64,000 nucleotides of DNA, taken from NCBI GenBank assembly GCA_034670405.1, contig JAXDDX010000005.1, forward strand, positions 5,399,001 to 5,463,000, given 5' to 3'. A program made the position numbers and the translations under genes. Under the pieces are notes generated by a model. That model had not been told where the DNA came from, made no database searches, and was given only the letters and a program-made list of their open reading frames with translations. The stretch comes from Hoplostethus atlanticus. Taxonomy: Eukaryota; Chordata; Actinopteri; Trachichthyiformes; Trachichthyidae. The stretch's first letter is position 1. Each line of letters opens with the position of its first letter. Shown piece after piece: positions 1-12,862 of this stretch.

Positions 1-180
1 ACATGACAAGTGTCCTTGGGCAAGACACTGAACCCCAAATTGCTCCCAATGGTCAGGCCAGCACCTTGCTTGGTAGCTCACTGCCATCGGTGTTTGTGTG
101 AGTGTGTCGGTGAATGAGAAGCATATATTGTAAAGAGCTTTGGATAAAAGCGCTTTATAAAGGCAGCCATTTGCCATTTA
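1..180 (+). repeat. Teleost interspersed repeat (GTGTCCTTGGGCAAGACACT type), cut by window edge
   Basis: Starts within the well-known fish repeat containing CTTGGGCAAGACACTGAACC and ends in GGATAAAAGCGCTTTATAAA, then CCATTTGCCATTTA. I know the pattern from teleost genomes but cannot assign its class with certainty. Confidence 0.6.
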
Positions 181-665
181 GACTAGAGATTGCCTGTTTC
201 CTCCCCTTCGCATCATCACATTTCCATATCGGCCATCTGTAGCTCTGTGATCAACGCTGTTCCGTGTCAAAGCCTCAACAACAGGGCCACGCTGCGGCCC
301 CTGATCCCAACCCCCGTTTCCATTTTCGCACAGACAAGTAAACACGCAGGCATTTTTTTTACAAAATGTGCTAATGCTCGCACTTTCATTCAAGTGTTTT
401 TCTTTTTTTTGGTCGAGGAGATGTGAGCGAGGCAAGCGGCAGACAGGTGGAGGATTTTGACTTTTAAAAGAACCGCAACGAACCCGCCGGTAGCTAAGCA
501 TGTGTGATTTGCGCTCGTCGCTTTCCTGAGCACCGACGCTCCGTTTTGTACTCCGAGTGCTGCCTATGTATTATTCAGCAGTTCACATTGAGTGGATGCG
601 CTCCGGATGGCACTGAGAGGTCAATGGCTCATGGAGCACCATTAGCATCCCCAGGGCCCCGTGTG

Positions 666-670
<5 letters not shown>

Positions 671-750
<80 letters not shown>
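671..750. repeat. (GT)n(GA)n compound microsatellite
   Basis: About 17 GT units pass directly into a GA tract with two small interruptions. Confidence 0.95.
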
Positions 751-751
<1 letters not shown>

Positions 752-1998
752 CTCAGCCACACTCAGGTGTGTTCATCAATTTTTTAATTTCTTATATTTC
801 ACCTTTGTTGACAGTATATTATTTATAGAGGAACCGTTTTCTTCACAACCCAACAAAACACCACAATATAATTAAATATATAATAATTATATATATATAA
901 ATAATAGATAAATAACACTGAAATAACAGTTGTGTTATCTTAAATTATTCAAGCATTGATATTCACCAATTACGGGAATATTCTAAGAAACTACTGATGG
1001 CTGAGACGTTTTTTTGTTTTTTTTGGGAGGGTGGGAAATAAATCTCTTTGCTATCTATTTCAACACCAGTGACAACAAATTACTTGCAGATTGCAAATTC
1101 ATTTAACAATCCACGTGTAGCTGTCATATAGCCGCAGTTCGTGTATGAAGAGATTAGATTAGCTCAATTTCAGAGTGAAATATCCAGAGATATTAGATAG
1201 GATAAAATGTAAAATAAAAATAGGAAGAGCCTTACTACTCCCTGCTACTCCCTGCTACTTCTGATGTATAAAACGCCAGTCTACTGTCTGACAGAAGGTA
1301 TTTTTAAAAGGGTACTGATCCAGAGAACTCCTCTATAGGACCAGAATCAGAGTATCTGTTATAGAAAGTAACTAAACTAAAAGATATATGCCACCCTGCC
1401 TCCAACACCTTGATGGAAGTTGCTGGGGGAGGGGAGAGTGTTACTCATTCACTTTGGCCACCCACATTTTTTCTAGCCAGTCTGGGGATTCAAACTGGCA
1501 ACCTTCTGGTCACAGTCCCTCATTGAGGAATAATAGAGCTTTTCTGAGTCACTTTCCCCCCGGCCCACATTTCCCCAATCAATCCAGGGATCGGTACCAT
1601 CAATCTGTCAGTACAGTAGCTGAATTGACCACATTGACCACCAGTTACAGTCATTTAGTGCCAAAATCCCCCCCCCAAATTCATAACATTTAATTAAAGC
1701 TTCACTCCATCTGTCTCTGGGGACTACACGAGACAAAAGAATGACGAAAGCGCTTGCAAGAGAGCGGCAATCGATTAGCTTTGGTTGTTTATGAGATTTC
1801 CTTTAAGTGGCAGGATTTTGCACATTGGATTTGTGCTCGATAAGTTTAGCTGGCGGGAAAATGTCGGCCACCTTTTGTTCGAGCAGATCAGCCGTATTGA
1901 CCGTCGGCTCGGGCCTCCATATTTGATCCCGCTGTGATTTCAGCTCCACTCTGTTATTGTGATCTGCACGTTCTCAACCCCACCTTCACGCGTCCTTT

Positions 1999-2001
<3 letters not shown>

Positions 2002-2041
<40 letters not shown>
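2002..2041. repeat. (CA)20 microsatellite
   Basis: Uninterrupted CA dinucleotides. Confidence 0.95.
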
Positions 2042-2043
<2 letters not shown>

Positions 2044-2504
2044 CTCAGCTGTGTTGTATCCCTCAGTAAGATTGCATACTAAGATGCAAATATCAGACAA
2101 AGTGACCCAGAAAAAGTGAAATGCTGGCACTGGGTTAGCAATGATGCTGTAAACAGGGTTGGGTAGTAACAGAATAAATATCAAAATGTAGCTGTATTCT
2201 GTTACCTAAAAACAATGTATTGAGATTATATTATATAACTTAAATACTTCTTTATACTTTACATTATACTTGAGAAAAATTAGAGGATTACTTATGGGAC
2301 TACTTGAAAGCAGAAGACGAAATTCACAAGAACCAAAGGCCAAAAGATTTATGTTATCAGATTCCCTGCTTCTAAAGGCCAACAAAACAGAGATGTTAGT
2401 TGTCCCACAGTTAAAAATCCTCGCATTAGGTTCGATCCAATGCTTTCGTTCACCACAAGACATTAAAAGCATTTTTCCACCTTCGCAATTTTTTTTATCC
2501 TTTC

Positions 2505-2870
2505 TTAAATATGGCGGACGGTGAAACCCTTATACGTGCTTTTGTTTCGCCAAGACTCGATTATCGTAATGTCCTTTTCTGGACTCCCATTTTGACCTCG
2601 ATACATGGGCTCGCAGAATCAAGAAGAAACAGGAGGAGTGTTCTCCTACCGAGCTCCCTATCTCTGTCTATCTCTTATGATCTTATCTATCTTATTATTA
2701 TTATTATTATTATTGTTATTATTATTATTATTATACAAGCTATATTGTGTTTTATGTTCTGCCTTTGTTTCCTTGTGTGAAAAATGTGTTCATCTAGGCT
2801 TATCTCTGTAAAGTCCTTTGAGACATGTTTTGTGATTAATGGCTATATAAAGAAACTTAAGGTGAATAGG
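2505..2870 (+). mobile_element. Decayed LINE 3' end (L2/Rex1-like)
   Basis: Near the start, one frame reads TLIRAFVSPRLDYRNVLF, a decayed form of the LIHAFxxSRLDYCN block of fish non-LTR reverse transcriptases. An ATT tract follows (2692-2734), then a tail with AGTCCTTTGAGACATG and GGCTATATAAAGAAACTTAA, typical of such LINE 3' ends. Confidence 0.55.
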
Positions 2871-4761
2871 GTGAATCAATGGTGACGAATGGGAGGCTCT
2901 TCTCTGTTGAAGTCGGAGTTGGACAAGTTCAACAAGGTTAACAAAATGCATATCAAAGTGCGCATGCGCCAGCCAAGCCCCATGATGGTACACAGTAATA
3001 ATAAATAAACCAGGGGCCAAATGCAGAAAACTTTGAGTATATTTAAGTGTGGAAATTAGTGTACACACAAAACAGTCGTCAGATTTATGAAACTCCACAT
3101 ATGCCTGTTTTTTCTTGATAAATCCTAATCATCCTGAAATTGTGCGCACATGCACAAGCCTTATGACCATGGCTTTGCGCTTTATGAGGACTGAGGACTT
3201 TGGAGATCCACCTGCCCAGATGGAACTTGGTATTTGGGATCCAGTGGAGGAGGAGACCGGACCCCAATGGAGGAGGAGAGGGGACCCCAGCACTCTCTCT
3301 GCTTGATGAGCGCATGGCTTGTATCCGGGGCCAAACTGCCATCAGTGGCTTTGTGCCTGATGACTTGAGAGACACAGATGCACCTGCCCAGATGAAACTT
3401 GGTACGTCGCCCAGTTTGGATCTTATCGTAAACAGACTTGTTTGTGCTTTGTTACAATGTAGAATATTTTTATAAACAGAGTCTGACGAACAGGTTGAGG
3501 TTCAGGGGAGTGAATCCAGTGCCTGTGCGAGCCATTATGCACAGCTACAGCCTTTATACAAAGCCTTTTAACAACCTATTACTTGGTCACAAGTGAAGGT
3601 GTAGGCTATTCTTACACACAAATAAATAATAAATAAAAATAAATATTATTTATTATAATAATCTTTATATAAATAAAGATGATTATTATTTTTATTTATT
3701 TATTATTATTATTATTGTTATTATTATTATAATGTATGGTGACAAACCTACTCAAGATAGAATGAAATTAAGGCTGTAAAGGCTGAAAATAAGGTTGTTA
3801 ACCACTCACAAATCATTATGTGAATTATGTGCTTTTTTTTTAAACTAAAGAAGCTCTAAATAAAAAAAAGCTCTAAATAAAATGTCACCCAAATTTACAC
3901 TTTGACATTATCCTTTTTTTTGCCAACTCGCAATATCGCACTAATCGGACTCTGCTGACATTATGAATAGTCGAACCACTGGGGTGAGCAGGTCACATCC
4001 CTTCTGCCCAGCTGTGTATCCTTTCATTTGAACATTGTGTATTTTGGCCCAATGTTGAAGGACAATTTGGGTGTACAGTATATTTACTCAGCACACATAG
4101 TCTTGTTACATGAAAATCTTGCATAGTGCAGCTTTAAAGGTGCTTTATTTTTATTATTTAATTTTTATTGATCATTTTCACCATAATACAAAACACATAT
4201 TAAACAAGGAGATTCAAAAGATAACACTGCATGACAAAACGAAATGAAACAAAAACAAAATAGATTACACGGTGGGGGGTGGGGGTGGGTGGTGACGCCC
4301 AAAACCCGCAACAGCATTCGACAGATTTTTTTTTTGTTCTATAGGTGAACAGAGAAACAACGCAGATACACACCTGCCACTGGATCAATGCTGATCATCT
4401 CCTCTCCATCACCCAACAACACACTGCAGAGTGAAAGCCATGAGGGAATAACAACAGAGACGTGTGGGACTCAAGGTTTCTCTATACTGGTGCTACTACT
4501 GGAACTAACAACTGCCTTTACCCCATCAGCCAGCTACTGCTAAGTGTCATCATGAGGACAAGAAAGGGAGTCTATTAATTTTTTGCGCACACACTCGAAC
4601 ACACGCGCAAACATACACACAAATGCACAGAACTATACAGCTACACATACACAAACACACACACACTGCACATGCCCATGCACACATCCACACACACACA
4701 CAACAACAGAGCTAACTTGCATATACTGTACAGCTACATACACACAAACCAACAATCTCAC

Positions 4762-4764
<3 letters not shown>

Positions 4765-4809
<45 letters not shown>
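4765..4809. repeat. (CA)n microsatellite
   Basis: About 22 CA units ending a CA-rich stretch that starts near 4580. Confidence 0.95.
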
Positions 4810-4812
<3 letters not shown>

Positions 4813-5404
4813 CCATTGGGGAATACAGAGATAAATGATCTCCTCTGTCAACCACCCATATCAGTACTGACCTCCACAGAGTCCCGGGGGGGGGGGTGCT
4901 GCCACGGTTGTCATTGATCTCCCAACACACACCATGGGTTTGATTGCAGGTCCGGGGTGAGACGATTCGTGATCAATACATTACAGCCATCTGCAGCGCA
5001 CTGATATAAGAGGTAATCATGCATTGGAAATCATCAAATGATCCCATTATCTATTATTTAAAATGCTGAAAACAAACAAAATAGATATGATTTCCACCGA
5101 TATCCATCTGACACTTGAAAATGATGTTACATAACCTGGTTAGTCTGTTTTCAAAAGGCCAGAACAATGACAGAGAAGTCCATCCCCTATTGTCAATCAA
5201 TCCTCCTTTTCATGCCAGATGGGCCAGCATCAGACTCAACCCAACTTTACCCCTTGACATCTTACTAATACCTCCCTGCCATCAACCTAGCATTAACTTT
5301 AACTTGACCTAACATCATTATAGCAATACATCATGCCTCTAGGACAATACAACAATAATAATAATAACAATACAACTACATTGCCAGAATACAGAAAGAG
5401 AGAG

Positions 5405-5408
<4 letters not shown>

Positions 5409-5466
<58 letters not shown>
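5409..5466. repeat. (GT)n microsatellite
   Basis: About 29 GT units directly after a short GA run. Confidence 0.95.
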
Positions 5467-5468
<2 letters not shown>

Positions 5469-7936
5469 AGTGAGCGTGTTTATCACTACTAACCCACAAT
5501 CCCTATGCAATGACTGCAGGGATGACTGCACTTACCTATCTATTTGTAGGCCAGTCCGCTTGTTTACTCCTTCACGGCTTGTTTTATATCCCACATGAAA
5601 AAGTCATTTTTCATTTCTTTATTTTTGACTTTAAATGGAGCATAGTGCAAGTTCAGGCTGGACACGGTAGACGTGCAGTCACAGCACCATCAGCTCACAC
5701 CAATCACAGCTCAACACACTCATTTGGCGGTCCATTTAAACCCCCTACTCCACCTATTAGTGCAGCTACACTGCTGCTGCTGCTGCTGCAGCTCTGTTAG
5801 CTGGTGTTTGTAAAGCTACCTCCACCTGCTTGGCTCTGCTTATCTAATCTACCTGGTCTACGCTCCCAACTTAATGTACAGAGACAGGATCTGTTGCACC
5901 TTTAAATATATTTTATATATATTTTAGATTACAACATACGTGAAGGGCCGTGCACAGAAATTTTTTAGGGGCAGTGGCTCAATTCAAGAATTAGGGCGCA
6001 GCCCCCCCCCCATGTGTGCAACATGATGATGCTATTGCTCTCCTGTCTGAGTTACTCAAATGTCCAGGGAGCCTCTCTTTTTCTCTCTCTCTCTTTTTCT
6101 CTCTCTAATTTTTGACTCTGTGCAGTACTAGGCTATATTTAGATAGCATGTGTTACGTGGTTTGTTCATGCATTATGCCATATCGGTTTCATATTGTGGC
6201 GCTAGGGTTGTCTAGAATTAATTGCGTTGCCTGTTGTGCAAACTTCAAGTGGATCCCATCCTTTGTGCAGAGTTTAGCCTCAGTACTCGACGCAGGGGAA
6301 TTGTTGGCAGCAATTTGTGGGAGACAATGGCCTGAAGTCAAATCATTCAAAATGAAAACTAGTCGTGAGCTAAATAACTTATTTATTTAGAGGTTGGACA
6401 ACGAGGCCATTCTCACTGTTGTTAGAATTAAAGCTCTCGGCCGTATTAGCTTCCCCAAACACCAGACCCTAGCGCTGCCTACGCCAAGATGCTCACAGCT
6501 GGCAAGGGTGCCACTAAGTGCTAAGCTAATTTTCACTTGTTACACAACGGAAAAGACAGAAGTCTCAGAGCCAATATTCATAGCCGGTTTGTAAACACAT
6601 TGACGTGTAAAATAAATGCAAAACCTGACAAGCAATTTACAATAACATGGAGGAAAAACAATAAACCTTTTGGAACGCTGCGATTGTGCCCGGCACACAT
6701 AAAACAGACCCACACACACAAATACACACAAATGCCTTTAGTGTCTCCATTAAGACTAATGATGGTCCAAGCCGCTATCATCTGTAACCTCTATAGCCGG
6801 GTGCCTGCAATTAAGATTTATGACACGCTGCGGGAGTTAATAGGCATTAAATATCTAATGTGTGTGCGACTGTAATGTTTAGGCCATTGCCCAGTAAGAC
6901 CTCTACATTCCTCAGGATGTGGTGTCTGTCTTTCTTCCCATCTTGGGTAAATATTAACGATTATTATAACCGGGTGTCTCGTGGTGATTAATCCATATCA
7001 GCCCTGAAAGAATTATGTTTTGTAGGTAAAAGCAATCTTCTGTTAACCCACTTGAGACAGCTACGCGTGCAAAAACAAACATAACAGGAGAGGAAAACAC
7101 AAGAGAAAGCCAACGCACATTCATTTTCTTCTTACTTTGACCATGCCTGAACTGCGTTTTATGAGGAGTCACCGGTTTGTCGGTAATGAGTCATCAGAGA
7201 AAACACGGCATGTGTTATTTCTGCCTTTCTCAAGACATCTCTTAACATGTGTGCACCATCAGTAACCCACAATCAACCTACAGGAAAATGTTCACAAACA
7301 TCCAGGAGGAGCGAAGGATGGACTCTATCAGGGCCAGACACTGGGAACAAAATTCGGCTCTAGTGCTTTTTTCTTTGACTTGGACCATTTATTTGTTTGT
7401 TACAATTAGCCTTCAAACGTGAATCTAAAATGAAACCTTGTATCGCTTCGTCGGTTTTGTGCTCTGTTCATGCAAGCCCTAGAACAAAAAAGTAGTAATA
7501 AGAAAGTAATAAAGTAAAATAAACAAAATATGGTCAGTTAATAAATGAGCTACACAGGAGGAGTCAGTACCCCATGAAAAGGTGGACTTACGGGCTTTCA
7601 TGAAAAAATAGCCTATGAAAAAACCACTATCGAAGGCACTTAATATTGATTTCCAACCCAATGCAGCAGCAGCCATATTTGGTATCACAGATGGAAAACA
7701 TTCTCTAATAAGGAAAAGACATAAAAACATCATTGCTTTTACGACACTGCTTGCGCGCAGAAGAATATTGTTACATTGGAAATCAATAAATTCACCTAAA
7801 GCGTCTATGTGACCTGATGCAATTCATACAGTTAGAGAAAATAAAATACTCGCTTAGGGGGTCCAGGGACAAATTTCTCTCGACCTGGGATCCGGTTTTG
7901 ACATATTTAGATAAACTTAAAACTTTGCCGGATACC

Positions 7937-8292
7937 CATTACATTACATTACAGGCATTTGGCAGACACTTTTATCCAAAGCGACTTACAATAAGTGCAT
8001 TCAACATAGGTAGGCAAGAGAACTACTAGTCACCAGAAATCGTAAGTGCATTTCCTTCCTAAACAAGCATCTAAGAGAAGCAGTGCAGTGAAGCAAATAA
8101 ACAAGAGCTAATAACAAGAGCTCAGACAGATACGAAAGTGCTAAGAGGGAGGGTCAGGGTAGTGTTTCTTGAAGAGGTGGGGTTTCAGCCTGCGACATAA
8201 GATGGGCAGCGATTCAGCTGTCCTGACATCAGTGGGGAGTTCATTCCACCACTGTGGGGCCAGGACAGAGAAGAGCCGTGACCGTGTAGATC
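7937..8292 (-). mobile_element. LINE 3' end (L2/CR1-like), minus strand; left arm of inverted pair
   Basis: Starts with CATTACATTACATTACAGGC and TATCCAAAGCGACTTACAAT, the reverse complement of the tail at 8597-9096. Its inner part (GGAGTTCATTCCACCACTGT) mirrors the coding 3' end of the right arm. It lacks part of the 3' UTR found in the right arm. Confidence 0.75.
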
Positions 8293-9096
8293 TCGTCCAG
8301 GGTCACACTCAGATTCCTCGCAGTCAGAAAGTCAGTCAGCAGTCAGAAAGCTGCAGCTCGTCTGGTGTTCAACCGCCCCAAGTTCTCCCATACAACTACC
8401 CTTCTCCGTTCTCTACACTGGCTCCCTGTAGCAGCTCGCATCCAGTTCAAGACCCTGGTGCTAGCCGATAGGGCAGTGAAAGGAACAGCTCCTTCTTACC
8501 TCCAGGCTATGGTCAAGCCTTACACCCCCGCCCGACCACTTCGCTCTGCTGCCTCGAGGTGACTGGTTGCCCCGTCGCTCAGAGGCCCCTGCGGTCGATC
8601 TACACGGTCACGGCTCTTCTCTGTCCTGGCCCCGCAGTGGTGGAATGAACTCCCCACTGATGTCAGGACAGCAGAGTTGCTGCCCATCTTTCGCCGCAGG
8701 CTGAAAACCCACCTCTTCAGGAAACACTACCCTGACCCTTCCTCTTAGCCTTGCCTATTTGTCGTCAATTATGTGTCTGAGCTCTTGTTTATTGGCTCTT
8801 GTTTATTTGATACACTTATTTGTCTTAGCTCTTGTTTATTTGGTTCTTATTTGTCTTAGCTCTTGTTTATTTGATTCTCTTATTTGTCTCATTTGTTTAA
8901 GATAAAGTAGGTTGCTAACTTATTGCACTCTTACCTTAACACTAGTTATGCTCTTAGTTGCTTGTTTAGGAAGGAAATGCACTTACGATTTCTGGTGACT
9001 AGTAGTTTTCTTGCCTACCTATGTTGAATGCACTTATTGTAAGTCGCTTTGGATAAAAGCGTCTGCTAAATGACTGTAATGTAATGTAATGTAATG
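8293..9096 (+). mobile_element. LINE 3' end with ORF2 C-terminus (L2/CR1-like), plus strand
   Basis: 8340-8562 encodes the reverse transcriptase C-terminal block FNRPKFSHTT, then LLRSLHWLPVAARIQFKTLV and APSYLQAMVKPYTPARPLR. After an in-frame stop and a frame change, 8620-8745 encodes WWNELPTDVRTAELLPIFRR and LKTHLFRKHY. The 3' UTR has CTCTTGTTTATT repeats and ends in GGATAAAAGCGTCTGCTAAA with TAATG copies. 8597-9096 is the right arm of the inverted pair. Confidence 0.75.
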
Positions 9097-9245
9097 CAGT
9101 CCGAGTTGATGTCACCACAGCATTATCAATGGTGATGGCCAGGTCTCGGTGCGGACAACCCTTCCCCGGGAGGAACACCAGCTCAGTCTGGTCCAGGTTG
9201 AGCTTCAGGTGGTGCATCAACATCCACTCCGAGATGTCTGCCAGG
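9097..9245 (-). mobile_element. LINE reverse transcriptase fragment, minus strand
   Basis: The minus strand reads LADISEWMLMHHLKLNLDQT, then ELVFLPGKGCPHRDLAITI. This is the LHHLKLNLDKTELLFLPGK block of fish L2/CR1-like reverse transcriptases. It probably belongs to the same minus-strand element as 7937-8292, split by the plus-strand copy. Confidence 0.65.
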
Positions 9246-12200
9246 CACTTGTGTGTCAGAGGGGGGAAATGACAGGATCAACCCCCTTAGCAGTGTTTCC
9301 CATTTTAGGATATTTAATTATTTAGACCACCAGTATATATAGTTTAACTAATAGAACTGCTTAGATTTTTTTTTTTTTCTTGCTCATATTTGTATCTATG
9401 TGTGTTCTATATGAATTACTTTCATTATTTCTATATTCATCACTATTAGTTTTTGTCAATTTGTTTTTACAACAGGGCTCGGAATAGCGTGGGTGCTTTG
9501 TTTCTCTTCACATGCCACTCCAAATGTTAAAAATATATTTACTTTGTATGTTGATGCAGTCATGTATGCATAAACAGATATAAATATGTATATATATATA
9601 TATATATTTTTTTTCCTGCTCCTCTAAGTGGGTGTACTCCATGTTCAGATAGGAGGGACAGGTGGGTGGATATGTTGTTTGTTGTATTTTTTTTAAAATG
9701 GAAATATTAGTCTAATTACATGATCACTGTATTTTGTGCTCGTTAACATTTCCAAATAATAATAAAAAATAGCCTATGATCAATAAATAAATGATCCATA
9801 CAGTCGGCATCGAAACAAATGGCACAATTATACACAATTACAAGTCCTACTTCGCGTAATGAGCCTAAAATGATCCGTCATGCCAAATTGTGACATATGA
9901 AAATATGATGCAGACAAATTATGCAATAGCACATCGTGCTAATGCTTGAATCCAGACTTTTTTGCACATTTTCACACATACATTTATACTGAATGTGTTG
10001 GAATTGTCAGTTGAGTTTGTTTACTACCCCCCATTTGCTCTATTCTTATTTATATATATTTTTTTATGATGTATCCTATTACTATTTGCTGCTGCTACAG
10101 CCCAATTTGCCCACGGGGATCATTAAAGTTTCAGCTAATCTAAAAGAAGATTAGAATAGAATAGATTTTTTAAAACACCCACTCCTGCAAAAGTGAGTTG
10201 GTCCATCTGATTTTGCCAGTATTGCCAGTCCAGTCGTTCTCTATCTCAGACAACAGGCTGGCACATGGACAGGAAATTATAGTTAATAATAAGTGACAGA
10301 CGAGTGAAAAGCAGATAAAAAGTGAGCAGCAGCGCTCCATATTACACCAAACATCTTAGAAGCAATAAAGACTCTAGTGCAGGGGAGTGTCCCATATGCA
10401 CAGATATGTATCCAGACTGTTTCATAAGGGAGTGGCATTACAGTGATGTGAACAGAGAGAGAGACGGTAATTACAATTTATATACATGTATGATCAAAGA
10501 TGTTAAATGAAGATTTTGTTTGCATTTTGTTAAATCCATCCTCAGACCTACTCCAGTAAACGCATCACAACTGGACTTGGTCCTGATTGGCTCCCCTTGC
10601 TAAAGAATTCCTGCAATCCATCCAACCAGGCCAGTTTGCAGCATTTGAACTGGAAAGCCTCCACTCAGCAGGTTTAACTAATTTTAATTATTGGAGCTGT
10701 TGTTGGCCAATCAGGCTCCAGTATTGTGAGGACTTAGTCTTCAAATTCAATAATACCCTTTTAAATAATCTACATTCATTTGCAAAACATCGTGAAGAAC
10801 ATTAATCTGATCATGAGCCGTAGTGCATTTGAAAACAGAATCATGAAAACTGAATGATACGGGACCTTTAATGTTCCTAAGTCTGAGAAGACCAGAATGC
10901 ATTGGGAATAGCCGGGGGTCGACTGGACCTCATTACAGGGAACAAGAGTCATCTTCCCTTTGGCCAGTACAGAAACCCAGCGACTCGCGCAACCTCCATG
11001 ATTCCTCATCATTACTATGAAAGCTTTTCTGGCAGAGCTCATTGTCAAGGCTGAACCATCCCTAAAACACCCAGTGGATCATTAGCAGAGGCAGTTATGG
11101 ATGCGGACCAGTGGGCAGGTCATTACCGAGAAGGGTTTACCTCTTGTTTTTAACATGGCGCACTTAAGTGGAAATCTTTTGGCCTCTATAAAAGTGATGA
11201 TCGAAATGCGAGTTTGTCTGAATTTTAATTAATCTATGATCGAATTAACGGCAAACCCATTCATGGAGGTGAAGAAAAAACAACGGCTGCTCCGAGGGCT
11301 TCTCAGTTCTGATAGCGTAGCATTGGATTGAACATGCCCCGCCAACGAGGCATGTTCATTTTTCATGACTGTGACACATTGCATTTTTTTTTCTTTTCCC
11401 AGGCAAACTTTTCCATTGCTGTGCAGCCATCGCATCTCACATGAGCAGGCAACTGATGACTGGGCTATTATGACTGCATAGAGCTAAGCACTATTGTTGA
11501 TTTATTTTTAATGAGTTTTGCAATTATGCAAGCAATAATATCCATTAGAAGTTATCCGAGAGAACCCGCTGTGGCGTAGGCCTGCGTGGTGCAGCGTCGG
11601 GTTCTCTGATTTCAGCTGCAGCACAGCAAGACTCTTAGGGCCTCGGTTTGAGGAGAGGAATCCTTAATTCAAACAGGATTCCTGTGTATTTAAAAGCATT
11701 AACATTTTATTGTTTTGTGGTTTTACTTCAATTTGCCCAGCACATAACCAAAAGGAGAGTTGTGTGTGAATCTGTGTGTGTGCGCGTCGATTCCTGAAGA
11801 GAACATTAATCACAACACCACTGGTGTGAGAAAGAGGCTACCAGTCGTCTCTGTGGGCAGACACAGATCAATGTGGAAAGGTTTGCGTCCAGCCCCTGCC
11901 AGGAGCATTCTGGGTAAGAGCGGTGGAGTGTCAGGCTGAAAATCAGAGTTTGTTGGCGGGATCAGCGGCAGGCTTTAGTGGCGGGCGGTGGAGCCCGGAG
12001 GTCACGAATATGACCACAACCACTCAAACACTAGAGAGAAATCCCCTGTGCGCAGGGGTGTGGTTGCCAGTAGGTTGCTGGTTGAAGGCTTTTTGTTGTT
12101 GTTTTTGTCTAGTGTGCAGTATGTGGTGGTCAAAATTAGGAAGGGAGCTCCATATGAACATAGATGCACTGCCCGTGTACCTTGGCATTCCTGCTTCTTG

Positions 12201-12519
12201 CGCTTTTCATAATGGATGAAAACTCAGCTCTCCACACCACCAACAAGAAAAAAAGCCCACCAGAATCAGTCAGGTCTTGAGGTGCCATGGCCCCACCACA
12301 ACAAAAAGCATCCAGCTATTTCCACGAGCCTGGAAGACGGGCCAAAGTCAGGCACAACAATATTTGTACAAGCTCCTTGGAAGTGTGACAGAGGCAACCT
12401 GATTGCTAAAGATCTGCAACTGTTCACTGAATAGTCAACCACGAGAAAATGGACTTGTGCCATCAGTAGTGAGTGGGCAAAAAAAGTGAATGAGTAACGC
12501 TGTCCCCTCAAGAACTGCA
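9246..12519. other. Gene-free stretch with a LINE 3' end and unique DNA
   Basis: 9290-10175 is AT-rich and ends in a LINE-like tail (GCCCACGGGGATCATTAAAG, 10100-10130, then AATCTAA). 10180-12500 is mostly unique. It includes a 45-bp segment at 11805-11850 shared with 16165-16212 (inverted), 35530 and 37190. Around 11150-11560 it is rich in homeodomain-like AATTA cores. No gene is supported. Confidence 0.45.
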
Positions 12520-12862
12520 CTACATTGGGCATTAATATGGAGTTGGTCCCTGCTTTGCTGCTATAACAGCCTTCACTCTTCTGGGAAGGCTTTCCACTAG
12601 ATGATGGAACATTACTGCTGATTTGCTTCCATTCAGCCACAAGAGCATTAGTGAGGTCGGGCACTGATGTTGGGCGATGAGGCCTGGCTCGCAGTCAGCG
12701 TTCCAATTCATCCCAAAGGTGTTGGATGGGGTTGAGGTCAGGGATCTGAGCAGGCCAGTCAAGTTCCTCCACAAACCATTTCTGTATGGACCTCGCTGAA
12801 ACATGCTGAAACAGGAAAGGGCCTTCCCCAAAATGTTGCCACAAAGTTGGAAGCACAGAATC
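12520..12862 (-). pseudogene. Tc1-like transposase C-terminal remnant (part 1)
   Basis: On the minus strand, after frame corrections, it reads SIQKWFVEELDWPAQIPDL, NPIQHLWDELER, PTSVPDLTNALVAEWKQ and ESLPRRVKAVIAAKQGPTPY. This matches the C-terminus of fish Tc1-like DD34E transposases. In this family the catalytic Glu sits in NPIE; here it is Gln, followed by a stop in place of the next Arg. It is a dead copy. It continues at 14626, interrupted by a LINE. Confidence 0.8.

Larger units (their letters stand above)
181..2504. other. Gene-free stretch downstream of adgrb1
   Basis: No supported gene or RNA. It holds a GT/GA microsatellite (671-750), a CA microsatellite (2002-2041) and AT-rich DNA around 860-960. 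Short ORFs here run through microsatellites. Confidence 0.6.
2871..7936. other. Gene-free stretch with microsatellites and decayed repeats
   Basis: No supported gene. Around 3000-3420 there is a decayed-looking repeat, possibly Harbinger-like (weak call). 3620-3735 is an ATT/AAT tract. CA-rich DNA covers 4580-4809. A GT tract lies at 5409-5466 and a CTG run near 5772-5790. Around 6600-6960 the sequence is unique and AT-rich, with no coding signal. Confidence 0.5.

Noticed and set aside
3000..3420. Possible Harbinger-type transposase remnant
   Set aside because: Some phrases look familiar (GTGCGCACATGCACAAGC) but no transposase motif or termini could be established.
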